Below are positions 1-12,824 of a DNA stretch of 64,000 nt, piece by piece; within the stretch, counting starts at the first letter, position 1; each line of letters opens with the position of its first letter. Location: NCBI GenBank assembly GCA_963812085.1, contig CAWETL010000009.1, forward strand, positions 124,001-188,000, read 5' to 3'. The stretch is from SPDF01 sp963812085. Its GTDB lineage: Bacteria > Gemmatimonadota > Gemmatimonadetes > Gemmatimonadales > GWC2-71-9. The position numbers were made by a program, and so were the translations under genes. The notes below the pieces were generated by a model. That model did not search any database and was not told the DNA's origin. It saw only the letters and a list, made by a program, of their open reading frames with translations.

Positions 1-3000
1 CGCCGGCGCGATGGCCGCCCCGGCCACGACCGTGCTCGGCTGCACGAAGAACGCGAGGGCGCTCGCCGCGGCCGGCGTGATGTTGAACGCCGTGCTGGTG
101 GCGGGCGTCAGGGCGCCGCCGCTGGCGGTCAGGGTGTAGCCGGTCCCGGTCTTGTTGAGCGACAGCCCCGTTGAACTGCGCCACGCCGCTCGAGGCGCTG
201 ACGGTCGTGGTCCCGCCGAGGGTGCTGCCACCCGGATTGATGCCGATGGCCAGCGTGATGGACGTACTCGCCGTGGTCACGACGTTTCCGGCGCCGTCGA
301 GCACGCGCACCCGGACCGGGGGCGTGATCGCGACCCCGGCCACCGACGTGGTCGGCTGGGCCAGGAAGTCGAGCGCGGCCGGCGCGCCGGCGCTCAGCGC
401 GATCGTTCCAGTTGTGACGTTGGCCAGGGCGCCCGACGTAAAGTTGATGGTGTAGTTCCCCGCCGTCCCGGTCAGCGCCAGGTTGGCAAAGGTCGCCACA
501 CCGCTCGCGGCGCTGGCGGACAGAGCGCCGCCGAGCGTCCCTGCGCCCGAGGCGAGCGCAGCCGTCACCACGGCACTCGAGCCGGTGACGGTGTTGCCGT
601 TGGCGTCCACCACCCTGATCACAGGCTGTGGCGAGAGGGCGATCCCACTCTGCCCCGTCGTCGGCGCGGTGGTGATCGCGAGCGCGGCCGCCGCGCCGGG
701 AATCACCGTGAAGGCAGCGGTGGTGTCGGGGGCGAGCCCGGCGGTGGTCGCCACCAGGGTGTAGCCGGCGGCCGCCCGGTTGAGCGTGAGGTTGCCGAAG
801 GTCGCCACGCCCGCCACCGCCGCCACCGACGTGGTGCCGCCGAGGGTGCTGGGACCGGGATTGGCCCCCAGCGCCAGGGCAATGGTGTTGGTGGCGGTCG
901 TGACCAGGTTGCCGGCGCCGTCGACGACGCGCACCTGGAGCGCCGGCGAGATCGGCGAGCCCGCGGCCACGGCGCTCGGCTGCACCTGGAAGACGAGGGC
1001 GGCCGGGGCGCCTGCGCTCAGCGCGATCGGGCCGGAGGTCACGCCGGTCAGCGACGGCGGAGCTGAAGCCGAGGGTGTAGCTCCCCGCCGTTCCGGTGAT
1101 GGCCAGGTTCGAGAACGTGGCCACGCCGCTCGTCGTGTTGGCGGTGAGGGTCCCGCCGATGGTGCCGGCCCCTGAGGCGAGCGCGACCGTGACCGGCGTC
1201 CCGCTGCCGGTGACGGTATTGCCGTTGGCATCAACCACCCGGACGACCGGCTGCGGTGAGAGCGCGACGCCACTCTGCGCCGTTGTCGGCGCGGTGCTGA
1301 TGACGAGCGATGCCGCCGCGCCCGGGTTCACCGAGAAGGTCGTGCTCGTGGCGCCCGTGAGCCCGGCCGCGGAGGCGGCCATGGTGTACCCGGCGGCGGC
1401 CTTGTCCAGCGTCAGCGTGGAGAAACTCGCCACGCCGGCGACGGCGGCCACCGTGAGCGTCCCGCCGAGGGCACTGCCGCCCGGATTCGCGCCGAGCGCG
1501 AGCGTCATCCCGTTGGTGGCGGTCGGCACGGTGTTGCCGGCGCCGTCCACCACGCGGACCTGCACCGGGGGCGTCATGAACGCCCCTGCAGCCACGGTGG
1601 ACGGCTGCACCTGGTAGGCGAGGGCAGCAGGCGCCCCGGCGCTCAGCGCAATGGCGCCGCTGGTGACCGGCGTCAGGCCGCCCGAGCTGAAATTGATCGT
1701 GTAGCTCCCGGCGGTCCCGGTGAGGGCGAGGCTCGAGAAGCCCGCCACGCCGCTCGTGGTGATGGCGGTGAGCGCCCCGCCCAGCGTGCCGCTTCCCGAG
1801 GCCAGTGCCGCCGTGATCGTGACGCTGTTGCTCGGCACGGTGTTGCCGTTGGCGTCCACCAGGCGGATGCACGGGCTGGGGCGACAACGTCACGCCGCTT
1901 TGGCCCGTCGTCGGCGCGGTGGTGATCGCCAGCGCCGTGGCTACGCCCGGATTGACGGTGAAGGCGGCGCTGGTCGCCCCAGCCAGGAGGCCGGAACTCG
2001 CCGCGAGGGTGTAGCCCGCCGCGGCCTTGTTGAGCGTCAGGGTGCTGAAGGTGGCGACGCCCGCGATGGCGTTCACCGTGCTCGTGCCGCCGAGGGTGCT
2101 GCCGCCGGGGTTGGCCGCGAGCGCGAGCGAGACGGCGGCCGTCGAACCCGTGACGACGTTGTTGTTGGCGTCCTGGACCTGGACCACCACCGCTGGCGCA
2201 ATCGCGACGCCAGCCGTGGCGGTGCTTGGCTGCGTGGAGTACACCAGCTTGGTGGCCGCGCCCGGGGTCACGTTGAAGGCGCCGCTGGTGGCGCCGGTCA
2301 GCCCCGCCGAGGCGGCCGCGAGAGTGTACCCCGCGCCGGTCTTGTCCAGCGTGAGGTTGCTGAAGGTGGCCACGCCCGCCACGGCCGCCACCGACAGGGT
2401 GCCGCCAAGCGTGCTGGTCCCCGGGTTGTTGCCGATCGACATCGTGACCGCGTTCGTCGCCGTGGGCACCAGGTTGCCGGCGCCGTCCAGGATGCGCACC
2501 GCCACCGCCGGCGAGATCGGGGCGCCCGACGTCACGTTCGACGGCTGCACCTGGAACGCCACGGCCGCCGGCGCGCCGGCACTGAGCGCTATCGCGCCGG
2601 TGGTGGCGCTGGTCAGCGCGGGCGAGCCGAGGTTGATCGTGTAGTTGCCCGTGGTCCCGGTGAGCACGAGCCCGGTGAATGTCGCCACGCCCGAAACCGT
2701 GCTCGCTCCCACCGTCCCGCCGAGCGTGCCGGCTCCCGACGCGAGGCTCGCGGTCACCGGAGTGCCGGTGCTCGGCACGGTGTTGCCGTTCCCGTCGACC
2801 AGCCGGACGACGAGCGGCGTCACCAGCACCACCCCGCTCTGGCCGGTCGTCGGCTGGCTGGTCACGGCGAGCGCCGCGGCGGCGCCGGGGTTGACGTTGA
2901 AGGCGGCACTCGTGGCGCCCGTCAGCCCGCCCGAGGAGGCGGCCAGCGTGTAGCCGGTTCCGACCTTGTTGAGCGAGAGCGTGCTGAAGGTGGCAACACC

Positions 3001-6000
3001 CGCCACCGCGTTCACGGTCACCGTGCCCCCGAGGGTGCTCCCGCCCGGATTGGTGCCGATGGCGATCGTCACCGCGTTGCCGGCGCTGGTCACCACGTTG
3101 CTCGCGGCGTCCTGGACCTGGACGACGACCGCGGGACTGATGGCGGCGCCAGCCAAGACCGTGCTCGGCTGCGCCGAGTAGACGAGTTTCGTGGCCGCGC
3201 CCGGCGTCACGTTGAAGGCCCCGCTGGTGGCGCCGGAGAGTCCCGTTGAGGCGGCGGCCAGCGTGTATCCCGTGCCCGTCTTGTCGAGCGAGAGCGAATT
3301 GAATGTGGCCACTCCCGCCACGGCGCTGACGGTCGTCGTCCCGCTCAGCGCGGCCCCGCCGGGGTTGGTGCCGATCCCGACCGAGATCGAGTTGGTGGCC
3401 GTCGGCACCAGGTTCCCCGCGCCGTCCAGCACCCGCACCGTCACCGCCGGGCTGATCGCCGCGCCGGAGGCCACGGTCGACGGCTGAGTCACGAAGGCCA
3501 GGGAGGCCGGCGCACCCGCGCTGAGCGCGATGGCGCCCGTCGTGACGCTCGTGAGCGCGGCCGAACTGAAGTTGATGGTGTAGTTCCCGGCCGTCCCGGT
3601 CAGGGCCAGGTTCGTGAACGTGGCCACGCCGTTCGCGGTGGTGGCGGTGAGGGTGCCTCCGAGGGTGCCTGCGCCGGAGGCCAGCGTCGCGGTCACCTGG
3701 GTGCCGGAGGTCGGCACCGTGTTGCCGTTCACGTCCACCAGCCGGACCACGGGCTGCGGCGACGAGCACCACGCCGCTCTGGCCGGTGGTCGGCGCCGTG
3801 GTGATCGCGAGCGCGGTGGCAGTGCCCGGATTCACCGTGAACGCCGAGCTCGTGGCACCAGTCAGTCCGGTGGCGCTCGCGGCCAGGGTGTAGCCGGCGG
3901 CGGCCTTGTTGAGTGTCAGCGTGTTGAAGGTGGCAACGCCGGCCACGGCGGCGACGGACAGGGTGCCGCCGAGCGTGCTTGGCGCCGGGATTGGCCCCGA
4001 GGGCCACGGTCACCGTGTTGGTCGCCGAGGTCACCGTGTTGCCCACGGCGTCCCGAATCCGAATCGTTGGCGACGGCGTGATGACCTGCCCCGCGACGAC
4101 CGTGGTAGGCTGCTGGACGTACTCGAGGCCGGTGGCCGTGCCCGCGGTGAGGGCGATGGCCGTCGTGGTATCCGAGGTCACGCCGGCCGACGAGAAGAGC
4201 AAGGTGCTGGGCCCGACGGTGCCGGTCAGGACCAGCCCAGGAAAGGTCGCCACGCCGGACGCGTTGGTGGACTGCGTGGTCGTTCCACTCAGCGCCGCGC
4301 TACCCGGCAATGCGCTGACGAGGATGCTCCGTCCCGACCCAAGCACGGGATTCCCGGCGGCGTCCTGGACCTGAACCGTGGGTGCGACCGGGAATGCGAT
4401 CCCACTCTGCGCCGTTGTCGGCTGCGCCGTGATGCTCAGCTTCGCCGCCCCGCCCGCGGTGAGTGTGATGGCATTGGACATCACCCCAGTCAGGCTCGCC
4501 CCATTGAATTGGAGTGTGTACGCGCCCGTAGGCCCCGTAATGACAAGGCTATTGAACGCCGCCCGCCCATTGAGATCTGTCAGGGCGACAAGGCTGCCGC
4601 CGAGCGTCCCACCGGGACCCGAGGCAATCGACGCCGTGATACCGACATTCTGCGTCGTCACGGGGTTGCCGAGCGCATCCTGCAGCTGGACAACTGTCGC
4701 AGGTGAGATAGTGGTGCCGCTCTGCGCGGTGCCCGGCGGCTGGGTGAACATCGCCAGCTTGCCGGCCGCCCCTGCCGTGCCGGTGGCGGTGAAGGTGACG
4801 GGATTGCCCGCGATACTACCGGGGGCCGCCGTGGCCGTCAGCGAATTCGCCCCCGCCGTGGTGCCGAGGGTCCACGAGGTGGCGGTGGCGATACCGGACG
4901 TGTTCGTGGCCACCGGCGTACCGGGCAGCACCGACCCGCCCCCGCTGGCGACGGCGAAGGTGACCGCCACGCCGGCCACCGGGTTGAGGCTGACATCACG
5001 GACCAGCACGGCCGGGTCGACGGCGACCGCGCTGCCCGCCGTGGCGGTCTGCCCCTGGCCGGCACTGACCGCCATCTGCGTCGGCGCGCCGGCGGCGAGC
5101 GAGATCGAGGCGGAGGTGACGGAGGTCAGTCCGGCGCTCGTGAACTGCAGCGTGCGCGCACCGACCGTGCCGGTGATCGACAGTCCGGCGAACGTCGCGA
5201 GGCCGGCGGCGTTGGTGCTGACCGGCGTGGTGCCGCCGAGGGTGCCGCCGCCGGTGAGGATCGTCACGCCGACGGACACGACGCCGGCGACCGGATTGCC
5301 GGCCGCGTCCTGCACCTGGACCTGCGGCTGCTGCGGGAAGGCAATGGCGTTCTGGGCGCTGGCCGACGGCTGGACGACGATCGCCAGCTTCGTCGCAGTG
5401 CCGGCGCTGAGCGTAATGCCGGCGCTCGTCACTCCGGCGAGCCCCGTGGAGCCGAAGCCCAGGGTGTAGGCGCCGGCGGCCCCGTTGATGGCCAGGTTGG
5501 TGAACGTGGCCACGCCACCGCGGTGTTGGCGGTCGCGGTGCCGACAAGGGTGCCGGTCCCGGAGACGATGGCCGCCGTGACGGTGACGGCATTGGTCGCC
5601 ACCAGGTTGCCGAAGGCGTCGGCCAGCCGCACGGCGGGCTGCACCGCAAACGCCACCCCGCTCTGCGCCGTGGGCGAGGGCTGGGTGACCATCTGGAGCT
5701 GCGTGGCCGCCCCGGCCGTGCCGGTGGCGGTGAATGTCAGCGGGCTTCCGGTGAGGCCGGCGGAGGTGGCGGTGATGGAGTTGGGGCCGGCAGTCGTGCC
5801 CATGGTCCAGGAGGTGAGCGCCGCCACGCCGGAGGCGTTCGTGACACCAGGCGTCACCGGCAGGATGCTGCCGCCGCCGCTCGCCACGGCGAACGTCACC
5901 GACACGCCGGCCACCGGGTTGTTGCTCACGTCGCGCACCACGACGGACGGCGCCGTGGCGACCGCGGTATTGACCGTGGCGCTCTGGCCGTTGCCCGCGT

Positions 6001-9000
6001 TGATCGCGATCTGGGTGGCCGCGCCCGCGGTGATGGCCACGGTGCCGGAGGTCACCGGCGTCAGCACGCCACTGGAGAACTGCAGCGTCCGCGCCCCGAC
6101 GGTCCCGGTGATCGCGAGGGTGGTGAAGGTCGCGAGCCCGCCGGCGTTTGTCGTCGCCGTGAGCGCGCCACCCAGTGTGCCGCCGCCCGTCTGGATCGCC
6201 GCCGTCACGACCACACCGGCCGAGGCCACCGGGTTGCCGGCGGCGTCCTGCAGCTGGACCGTCGGCTGCTGGGCAAAGGCCACCGCGTTCTGCGCGGTCG
6301 AGGAGGGCTGCTGGGCAATCGCCAGCTTGGCGGCGGTGCCCGCGCCGATGACGATGGCGGTGCTGGTGTCCGGCGCCAGGCCGGCGGAGGTGAACTGGAG
6401 AGTGTAACTCCCCGCCACCCCCGTGATGGACAGGTTCGTGAAGCTGGCCACTCCGCTCGCGGTGGTGGCGGTCGAGCGTGCCGCCCAGCGTGCCGGTGCC
6501 GGAGGCGAATGCGGCCGCCACTGGAGTTCCGTTGGTCGCAACCAGGTTGCCGAAGGCGTCGGCCAGGCGAACGGCGGGCTGCACCGCCAGCACGACGCCG
6601 CTCTGCGCCGCGGCGGAGGGCTGGGTCTGGATCACGAGCTGGGTGGCCGCGCCAGCGGTGCCGGTGGCCGTGAACGTCACGGGACTTCCGGCCAACCCGG
6701 CGGAGGTGGCCGTCATGCTGTTGGGCCCGGCCACCGTGCCCATTGTCCAGGTGGTCGGTGCGGCCACGCCGGCCGCGCTGGTGACCACGGGCGCCACGGG
6801 GAGGACGGCCCCGCCGCCGCCGGCCGCGGCGAACGTCACCGGTACGCCGGCCACCGGATTCCCGCTCACGTCGCGCACTACGACCGATGGCGCCGTCGCC
6901 ACGGCGGTGTTGACCGTCGCACTCTGGCCGTTGCCCGCGTTGATCGCGATCTGGGTGGCCGCACCCGCCGTGGTAGTCACGGTGCTCGAGATCACCTGGG
7001 TCAGGGAACCGCTCGTGAACAGGAGCGTCCGCGCCCCGACCGTGCCGGTGATGGCGAGGTTCGTGAAGGTGGCGAGCCCGCCGGCGTTCGTCGTCGCCGT
7101 GAGGGCCCCACCCAACGTCCCTCCACCCGTCTGGATGGTGGCCGTGACGACCACGCCCGCCTGCGCCACCGGGTTGTTCGCCGCGTCCTGCAACTGCACC
7201 GTCGGCTGCACGGCGAACGCCACGCCGTTGACGGCCGTGGCGGAGGGCTGCGTCCCCATCACGAGTTTCGTCGCCGCGCCCGCCCCGATCGTGATCGCGG
7301 CGCTCGTGGCTTGCGTCAACGTGCCCGAGGTGAACCGCAGGGTGTAGGGTCCGGTGGGGCCGGTGATCGCCAGGTTGGTGAAGCCGGCCACGCCGCCCGC
7401 CGTGGTGGCGGTGAGCGTACCTCCCAGGGTGCCGGCGCCGGATGCCAGCGCCGCGGTGATCAAGGTGCCGGCTGTGGGGACGGTGTTCCCGAACGCATCC
7501 GCCAGCCGCACGACCGGCTGCACCGCGAGTGCCACCCCGCTCTGCGCCGCCGCCGAGGGCTGCGTCTGGATCAGGAGCTGTGTCGCCGTGCCCGCCACAC
7601 CCGTGGCGGTGAACGTCACCGGGCTGCCCGTGAGCCCGGCGGCCGTCGCGCTCAGCGTGTTGGCGCCGGCCACGTTTCCCAGCGTCCACGACGTGAGCGC
7701 GGCGATACCCGAGGCGTTGGTCGTGACCGCCGTGACCGGGAGGATGCTGCCGCCGCCTCCCGTCACGGCAAACGTCACCGCCACGCCTGCCACCGGGTTT
7801 CCTCCGGCGTCGGTGACGAGCACCGAAGGCGGTGCCGCGGCCGGCAGGCCGGCGGTGTCCGTCTGGGAGGTGACGGAGTTGGCGGCGATCGTGGTGGCGC
7901 CCGACGCCGTGACCGTGAACGTCGCGCTCGTCGCGCTCGTGAGCCCGGTCGCCGAGCCGACGAGCGTGTAGCCCGCGCCCGCCTTGTTCAGCGTCAGCGT
8001 GCCGAAGGTGGCCACGCCGGCCACGGCGCTGGCGGTCGTGGTGCCGCCGAGGGTGCTGCCGCCCGGATTGGTACCGATCGCCATCGTCACGGCGTTCGTC
8101 GCCGTCGTGACCGTGTTCCCCGCGCCGTCCCGGACGCGGACGGTGACGGCGGGGCTGATCGCCTGGCCGGCGACGACGGAGGAGGGCTGCGCCACGTACT
8201 CGAGCGCCGTCGGCGTACCCGCGGCCAGCGCAATGACGGTCGAGGTATCGGGCGTCAGTCCCGTAGCGGTGAACCGCACGGTCCTCGGCCCGACCGTCCC
8301 GGTCAGGATGAGATTGCCGAAGGTGGCCGCGCCGGAGGCGCTCGTCGGAGCGCTGAGCGTGCCGGTCAGGGTGCCGCCACCGGACACCAGCGCAGCGGCG
8401 ACGCTCACGCTCGCCGTACTCACTGCATTGCCCGACACGTCCCGCAACTGGACCACCGTGGCGGGCGCCATGGCGATCCCGCTCTGGGCGTTCGCCGGCG
8501 GTTGGGTGGTGATGGAGAGCTGGGTGGCGGCCCCGGCCGACAGGGCCACCGCCGTGGAGGTGACGCCGGTGAGGCTGGCGCCGGTGAACTGGAGCGTGTA
8601 TGCGCCGGCCAGCCCCGTGATGCTGAGCCCCGAGAACGTGGCTCGGCCGGTGGCGTCCGTTCCCACCGTGGTGAGGCCGCTCAGTGTGCCGCCCGGTCCC
8701 GAGGCGATCGCCACCGTGATGGCGATACCCGCCGTAGTCACCGGATTGCTGTTCGCGTCCTGCAGCTGGATGACGGGCGCCTGCGTGAACGCCGCGCCGT
8801 TGGTGGCCGCGGCAGGCGGCTGGATCACGATGCCGAGCCGGCCCGCGCTGCCCGACACCCCCGTCGCGGTGAAGGTGACGGGATCGCCGGTGATCCCCGT
8901 GGGCGCGGCATTCGCCGTGAGCGTGTTCGGGCCCGCCGCGGGCCCGAGCGTCCACGAGGTGGCGGCGGCGATGCCGCTGGCGTTGGTAGTCACCGCGGCC

Positions 9001-10420
9001 ACCGGCAGCACCGAACCGCCGCCGCTCGCCACCGCAAAGGTGACCGCCACGCCCGAGACCGGGTTGCCGCTCACGTCCCGGATGACGACCGACGGCGCGA
9101 TCGCCACCGTGCTGCCGGCCGTGGCCGTCTGGCCGTTGCCGGCGTTCACGGCCATCTGGGTCGGCGCCCCGGCCGTGATCGCCACGTTGCCGGAGACGGC
9201 GTTCGTCAGCCCGGCGCTGCTGAAGGCGAGCGTGCGGATGCCGACCGTGCCGGTGATCGAGAGTCCGGTGAACGTCGCGAGGCCAGCGGCGTCGCTGTTG
9301 ATCGTCGCGGTCCCGCCGAGGGTACCGCCGCCGCTGTTGATGGCCACCGCGACCGAGCGGACCCCCGCGACCGGGTTCCCGGCCGCGTCCTGCACCTGCA
9401 CGCTCGGCTGCTGGACGAAAGCGACGCCGTTGACGGCGGTCGCCGATGGCTGGGTGACCATCGCGAGCTTCGTGGCTGCGCCCGCTCCGATGGTGATCCC
9501 CGCGCTCGTGGCCTGCGTCAGCGCGCCTGACGTGAAGCGCAGCGTGTACGTGCCCGAGACCCCGGTGACGAAGAGGTTGGTGAAGGTCGCCACGCCGCCG
9601 GCCGCCGTGGCCACCGTGAGGGTGCCCCCGAGCGTGCCCGTCCCGGAGGCGAGCGCCGCGGTCACGCTCACGCCGTTCGTCGCGACCGCGTTGCCGAAGA
9701 CATCGGCGAGCCGGACGACCGGCTGCACCGCGAAGGCAACGCCGCTCTGCGCCGAGGGGGATGGCTGGGTCTGGATTTGGAGCTGGGACGCCGCGCCGGG
9801 GATGCCGGTGGCGCTGAAGGTCAGTGGACTGCCGGTGAGACCCGCGGCGGTCGCCGTCACCGAGTTGGCGCCGACCACGTTCCCAAGGGTCCAGGAGGTC
9901 AGGGTGGCGATACCCAGCGCGTTGGTGAGGATCGGCGTCGTGGGCAGGATGCTGCCGCCGCCGCTCGCCACCGAAAACGCGATCGACACGCCCGCCACGG
10001 GGTTGCCGTTGACGTCGGTCACCTTGACCGAGGGCGGCGCCGCCACCTGGAGGCCGGCGGTGTCGTTCTGGGTGACGGGGGAATTCGGGAGCAGCGTCGT
10101 GGGCACGGCGGCCGTGCCGCTGCCCAGGAAGGTGACCGAGAAGCCGGACGAGCTCGCGATCAGCGAGTTCGGCCCCGCCACCGTCCCGAGGGTCCACCGC
10201 GTGGCGGCTCGACCGGTAGCGTCAGTCGTGCCCGAAGTGGGGCTCGTCGAACCCCCGCCGGTGGCCACGGCGAAGGTGACGTTGCGGCCGGGCACCCCGT
10301 TGCCGCTCGCGTCGAGCAGGCGGACCACCAGGGACTCCGGCACCGCGCTCCCGGCGGGCCCCGCCTGGTTGTCGCCGGAGGCCTTCACCAGCGAGGCCGG
10401 TGCGGCCGCCACGGCTGTCA
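1..10420 (-). repeat. Tandem array of ~313-bp Ig-like modules
   Basis: The landmark encoding TTGQSGV or AQSGVA recurs near 643, 1270, 1897, 2833, 3776, 5660, 6600, 7530 and 9745. The spacings are about 627, 940 and 2,215 bp, that is, multiples of roughly 313 bp (about 105 codons). Higher-order units of two or three modules are therefore repeated, giving around 33 modules in the window. Modules are similar but not identical, which suits repeated duplication followed by drift. Confidence 0.8.
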
Positions 10421-11122
10421 GCGCAAAGACCACCGGCGAGCCCTTCAACACGCCCGCGGTGGCCGTCGCGCCCTGGGGGCCCGCCGTTGCGCCCAGCACC
10501 CGCGCTGTCGCCGGCCGTTCCCGTCGTCCCGGTGGTGCTCGTCGCCGGGCTCACCGTTCCGCCCCCGGTCGCGGCCCACGAAATCACGTTGCCGCTCACC
10601 GCATTGCCGTAGCGGTCGGTCACCCGCACGACGAGGGAATCCGTGAGTGCACCGCCGACCACGCCCGTTTGGCCGTTGCCTCGCGTCGCGAAGACGGTGT
10701 CCGCGGCCGCCGCACGTCGCGGTCGCGTCGAAGTTCTGGGTCAACGCCCCCGAGGCCGTGGGGCCAACCACCATCGCCTGGACCCGCTGTGCCCCCGCCG
10801 TCGTGCCCATGACCCAGCGGCTGCCCGTCCGCCCGTCCGCGTTGGTGACGCCGGTATCAGGAATCGCATCGCCCCCGCCGAGGATCGGCGTGAAGACGAC
10901 CTTGATGCCCTCCACCGGGCGTGACTTCGAATCGGTGACCCGGACCTTGATGGAATCGGGCAGCGGCGTGGCGACCACCGCGGTCTGGCCGCTCCCGCCG
11001 ACAAGAGCCATGGCCGAGGGCAAGCCCTCGCTGGGCAGGGTCACACTGTCGCTGCTGCTGCACGAGGCAGCGGCGACGAGGAGGGAGAGGGGCCAGGCGA
11101 GGGTGCGGAACCGCAGGGGCAA
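1..11122 (-). CDS. Giant Ig-like repeat lipoprotein (3' end outside window; apparent frameshifts)
   Basis: Starts at a TTG codon (an in-frame TGA lies two codons upstream) and opens with a lipoprotein signal peptide ending in VAAASC, so the mature protein is probably lipid-anchored and surface-exposed or periplasmic. Nearly all the rest is a run of Ig-like modules of about 105 residues with recurring phrases such as VVRVVDANGNTV, SGVATFSNLAITGTAG and GAIALSAGAPA, as in Big_1/filamin-type bacterial adhesins. More than 3,690 residues are in the window and no stop is reached. Continuity needs one-base frame changes near 10714, 10503, 6472, 5521, 3981, 3762, 1869, 1056 and 174. At each, deleting or adding one base restores the consensus repeat, so consensus errors are more likely than decay. 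Function is inferred: adhesion or cell-surface structure. Confidence 0.85.
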
Positions 11123-11245
11123 GAGCCGTCACTCGGAGACGAGGGACCAGGACCGGGGGCGGCCAATTGGGCATAGGGCGTGCCCAAACCGGGGGAGGTA
11201 TGGTACCGCCAAAGTCCTGTACCCGCAAGCACTTGCAAAGCGACT

Positions 11246-11308
11246 AGGGGGTGCCGCGGACGCCGTTATCGCGGCCCCGCGACACCCCCTGTGGAGCGCC
11301 GAGGCGCT
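11246..11308 (-). terminator. Two consecutive hairpins between the barrel gene and the giant lipoprotein gene
   Basis: Just past the stop of the barrel gene is a 6-bp stem (11295-11300 with 11303-11308). It is followed by a 14-bp stem with one mismatch (11246-11259 with 11277-11290). No strong T-run follows, so this could be a terminator, an attenuator or a leader structure for the downstream gene. A smaller inverted repeat (11225-11229 with 11232-11236) lies about 100 bp upstream of the giant gene's start. Confidence 0.4.
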
Positions 11309-11311
11309 CGG

Positions 11312-11932
11312 CTACTGATGGATCTGGATCGCGAGGCTGTAATTCCAGAGCTTTTCGGTGTAGTCCTGCATCGATCGGCCGCCGAAGTAGAACTCGTTGT
11401 AGTCCACCGTCGGCACCAGGTTGAGCTTCTTGTTCAGGGGGATCTCCCAGCCGGCGCCGGCCGTCCACATGAACCCGGAGTCGTACGAAATCGAGTAGCC
11501 GTAGTAGTAGTAATTGTCGCTGAACCCGTTCCAGGCGTAGCCCCCACCGCCCTTCAGGAAGAATCCCATCGTCGGGGAGGGATAGATCTGCCCGATGAGC
11601 GCCAATCCGCCCAGCGTCTGCGAGACGGTGCCTTCCGAGTTGAACCAAGTGACCAATTCACCGCCAAGACGAAAATGCGGACTCATCGTGCCGCCGCCCC
11701 GCAGGTCGAGCGTCGGGCGGGCGAGCCAGCCGGGATCCACCGTCATCCCTGACGTCGAGAATGTCTCGCTCCCGACACCCAGTCCGAAGTTGCCCCAGCC
11801 GCCGCGCCGGATTCCGGCATCGGGCACGACCTCGAGCCCTTTGGGAGCCTGGGGTTCCTGCTGGGCGGCCACCGAGGGAGCCCAGGCGACGATTGCGCCG
11901 ATGACGGCGGTGACCAGTGGGCTCACCCGCAT
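11312..11932 (-). CDS. Predicted outer-membrane beta-barrel protein
   Basis: A 206-residue protein with a cleavable signal peptide (hydrophobic stretch ending APSVAAQ). I chose the ATG at 11932 because GGAGG sits four bases upstream and the signal peptide starts there; a longer in-frame ORF reaches 12040 without such support. The mature part is rich in Gly and aromatics in alternating strands (GGGGYAWNGF, NYYYYGYSISYD, a closing SLAIQIHQ), typical of small OmpA/OmpW-type barrels. No enzyme motif is visible. It lies upstream of the giant lipoprotein gene on the same strand, separated by hairpins. Role unknown; probably structural or a small porin. Confidence 0.7.
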   Translation of the reverse strand: MRVSPLVTAVIGAIVAWAPSVAAQQEPQAPKGLEVVPDAGIRRGGWGNFGLGVGSETFSTSGMTVDPGWLARPTLDLRGGGTMSPHFRLGGELVTWFNSEGTVSQTLGGLALIGQIYPSPTMGFFLKGGGGYAWNGFSDNYYYYGYSISYDSGFMWTAGAGWEIPLNKKLNLVPTVDYNEFYFGGRSMQDYTEKLWNYSLAIQIHQ

Positions 11933-12003
11933 ACGACCTCCAGATCCGCGGTAACGAACAGACCGACAGAAGAGAAACCGCCACCAATAGAGCAAGCGCG
12001 ATA

Positions 12004-12018
12004 CCACCGGCACGGTGG
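12004..12018. promoter_or_regulatory. Inverted repeat in the divergent barrel/SURF1 promoter region
   Basis: A perfect 6-bp inverted repeat (CCACCG, 3-bp gap, CGGTGG) lies in the 179-bp divergent intergenic region between the barrel gene and SURF1. It could be an operator. No convincing -35/-10 pair was placed with it. Confidence 0.25.
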
Positions 12019-12111
12019 ATTCCAAGTTGTTATCCTTCAACGCATTGAACCGTCAGCGGACAGCTCGGCCTCCCCAGCTGACCCGCCCGGTGTCCTCAGC
12101 GCCAGACAACC

Positions 12112-12819
12112 ATGACCTCGCGATACCCGTTGGCGTTCGTGGTGTTCTCCGTCCTGGTCGGCGGCATCTGCCTCCGCCTCGGGTTCTGGCAACTCGACCG
12201 GCTCGAGCAGCGGCGCTCCCGGAACGCCGTGACGCTCGAACGGCGATCCCTCCCGCCCACCGACATCCGCGCGCTCACCGGTCGGGCGGAGGAGCGACGC
12301 GTCTTTGCCACCGGGCGGTTCGACTTCCAACACGAATTCGTGCTCCGCGGCCGCGCGAAGGACGGCGTCCCAGGGGTGGAAGTGGTGACGCCGCTGCTGC
12401 TGGCCGGCAGCGACAGCGCCGTCCTGGTCCTGCGCGGGTACGTCCCCGCCGCCGATGCGATCACGTACGATGCCGCGGCGCACCGCGAACCGGAGTCGCT
12501 CACGGTATCCGGGATCGCGATGCCCGTCCCGCTGGATTCGGCCGGCGCCGTCCCCGCGATGAGGAAGGGGGCCGAGACGTGGCGCCGACTCGACCAGACC
12601 GCTGTCCGGGCTCGACTGCCCTACCCTGTCGAATCCGTCTACATCCTGGCCGACTCTCCCGCCACGGCGTCACCCGCTCCGCGCCGACTCCCAGCCTCGC
12701 CCCTCGACGATGGCCCGCATCTCAACTACGCGATCCAGTGGTTCGCCTTCGCGACGATCGCGTTCGTCGGCGCACTCGCCCTGTGGTGGCGCCGTGGCCG
12801 GGAGCGGACCGAGGCCTGA
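12112..12819 (+). CDS. SURF1-family cytochrome c oxidase assembly protein
   Basis: SURF1 proteins help assemble heme-copper oxidases at the cytoplasmic membrane, with a role in haem a handling shown in bacterial homologues. This 235-residue protein has the family plan: an N-terminal membrane segment (about residues 7-22) followed by the family-typical RLGFWQLDR, a periplasmic domain with the VLRGYVP strand, and a C-terminal segment introduced by GPHLNYAIQWFAFA. Length is normal for the family. It is divergent from the barrel gene and convergent with the dipeptidase gene. No oxidase subunit genes are adjacent. Confidence 0.92.
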   Translation: MTSRYPLAFVVFSVLVGGICLRLGFWQLDRLEQRRSRNAVTLERRSLPPTDIRALTGRAEERRVFATGRFDFQHEFVLRGRAKDGVPGVEVVTPLLLAGSDSAVLVLRGYVPAADAITYDAAAHREPESLTVSGIAMPVPLDSAGAVPAMRKGAETWRRLDQTAVRARLPYPVESVYILADSPATASPAPRRLPASPLDDGPHLNYAIQWFAFATIAFVGALALWWRRGRERTEA

Positions 12820-12824
12820 AGCGA

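Noticed and set aside
6205..10197. A 1,330-codon open frame on the minus strand
   Set aside because: It is the +1 shadow of the Ig-repeat gene: extreme Arg/Gly/His content with no domain, produced by GC-rich repeats. The true frame shows Ig-like modules.
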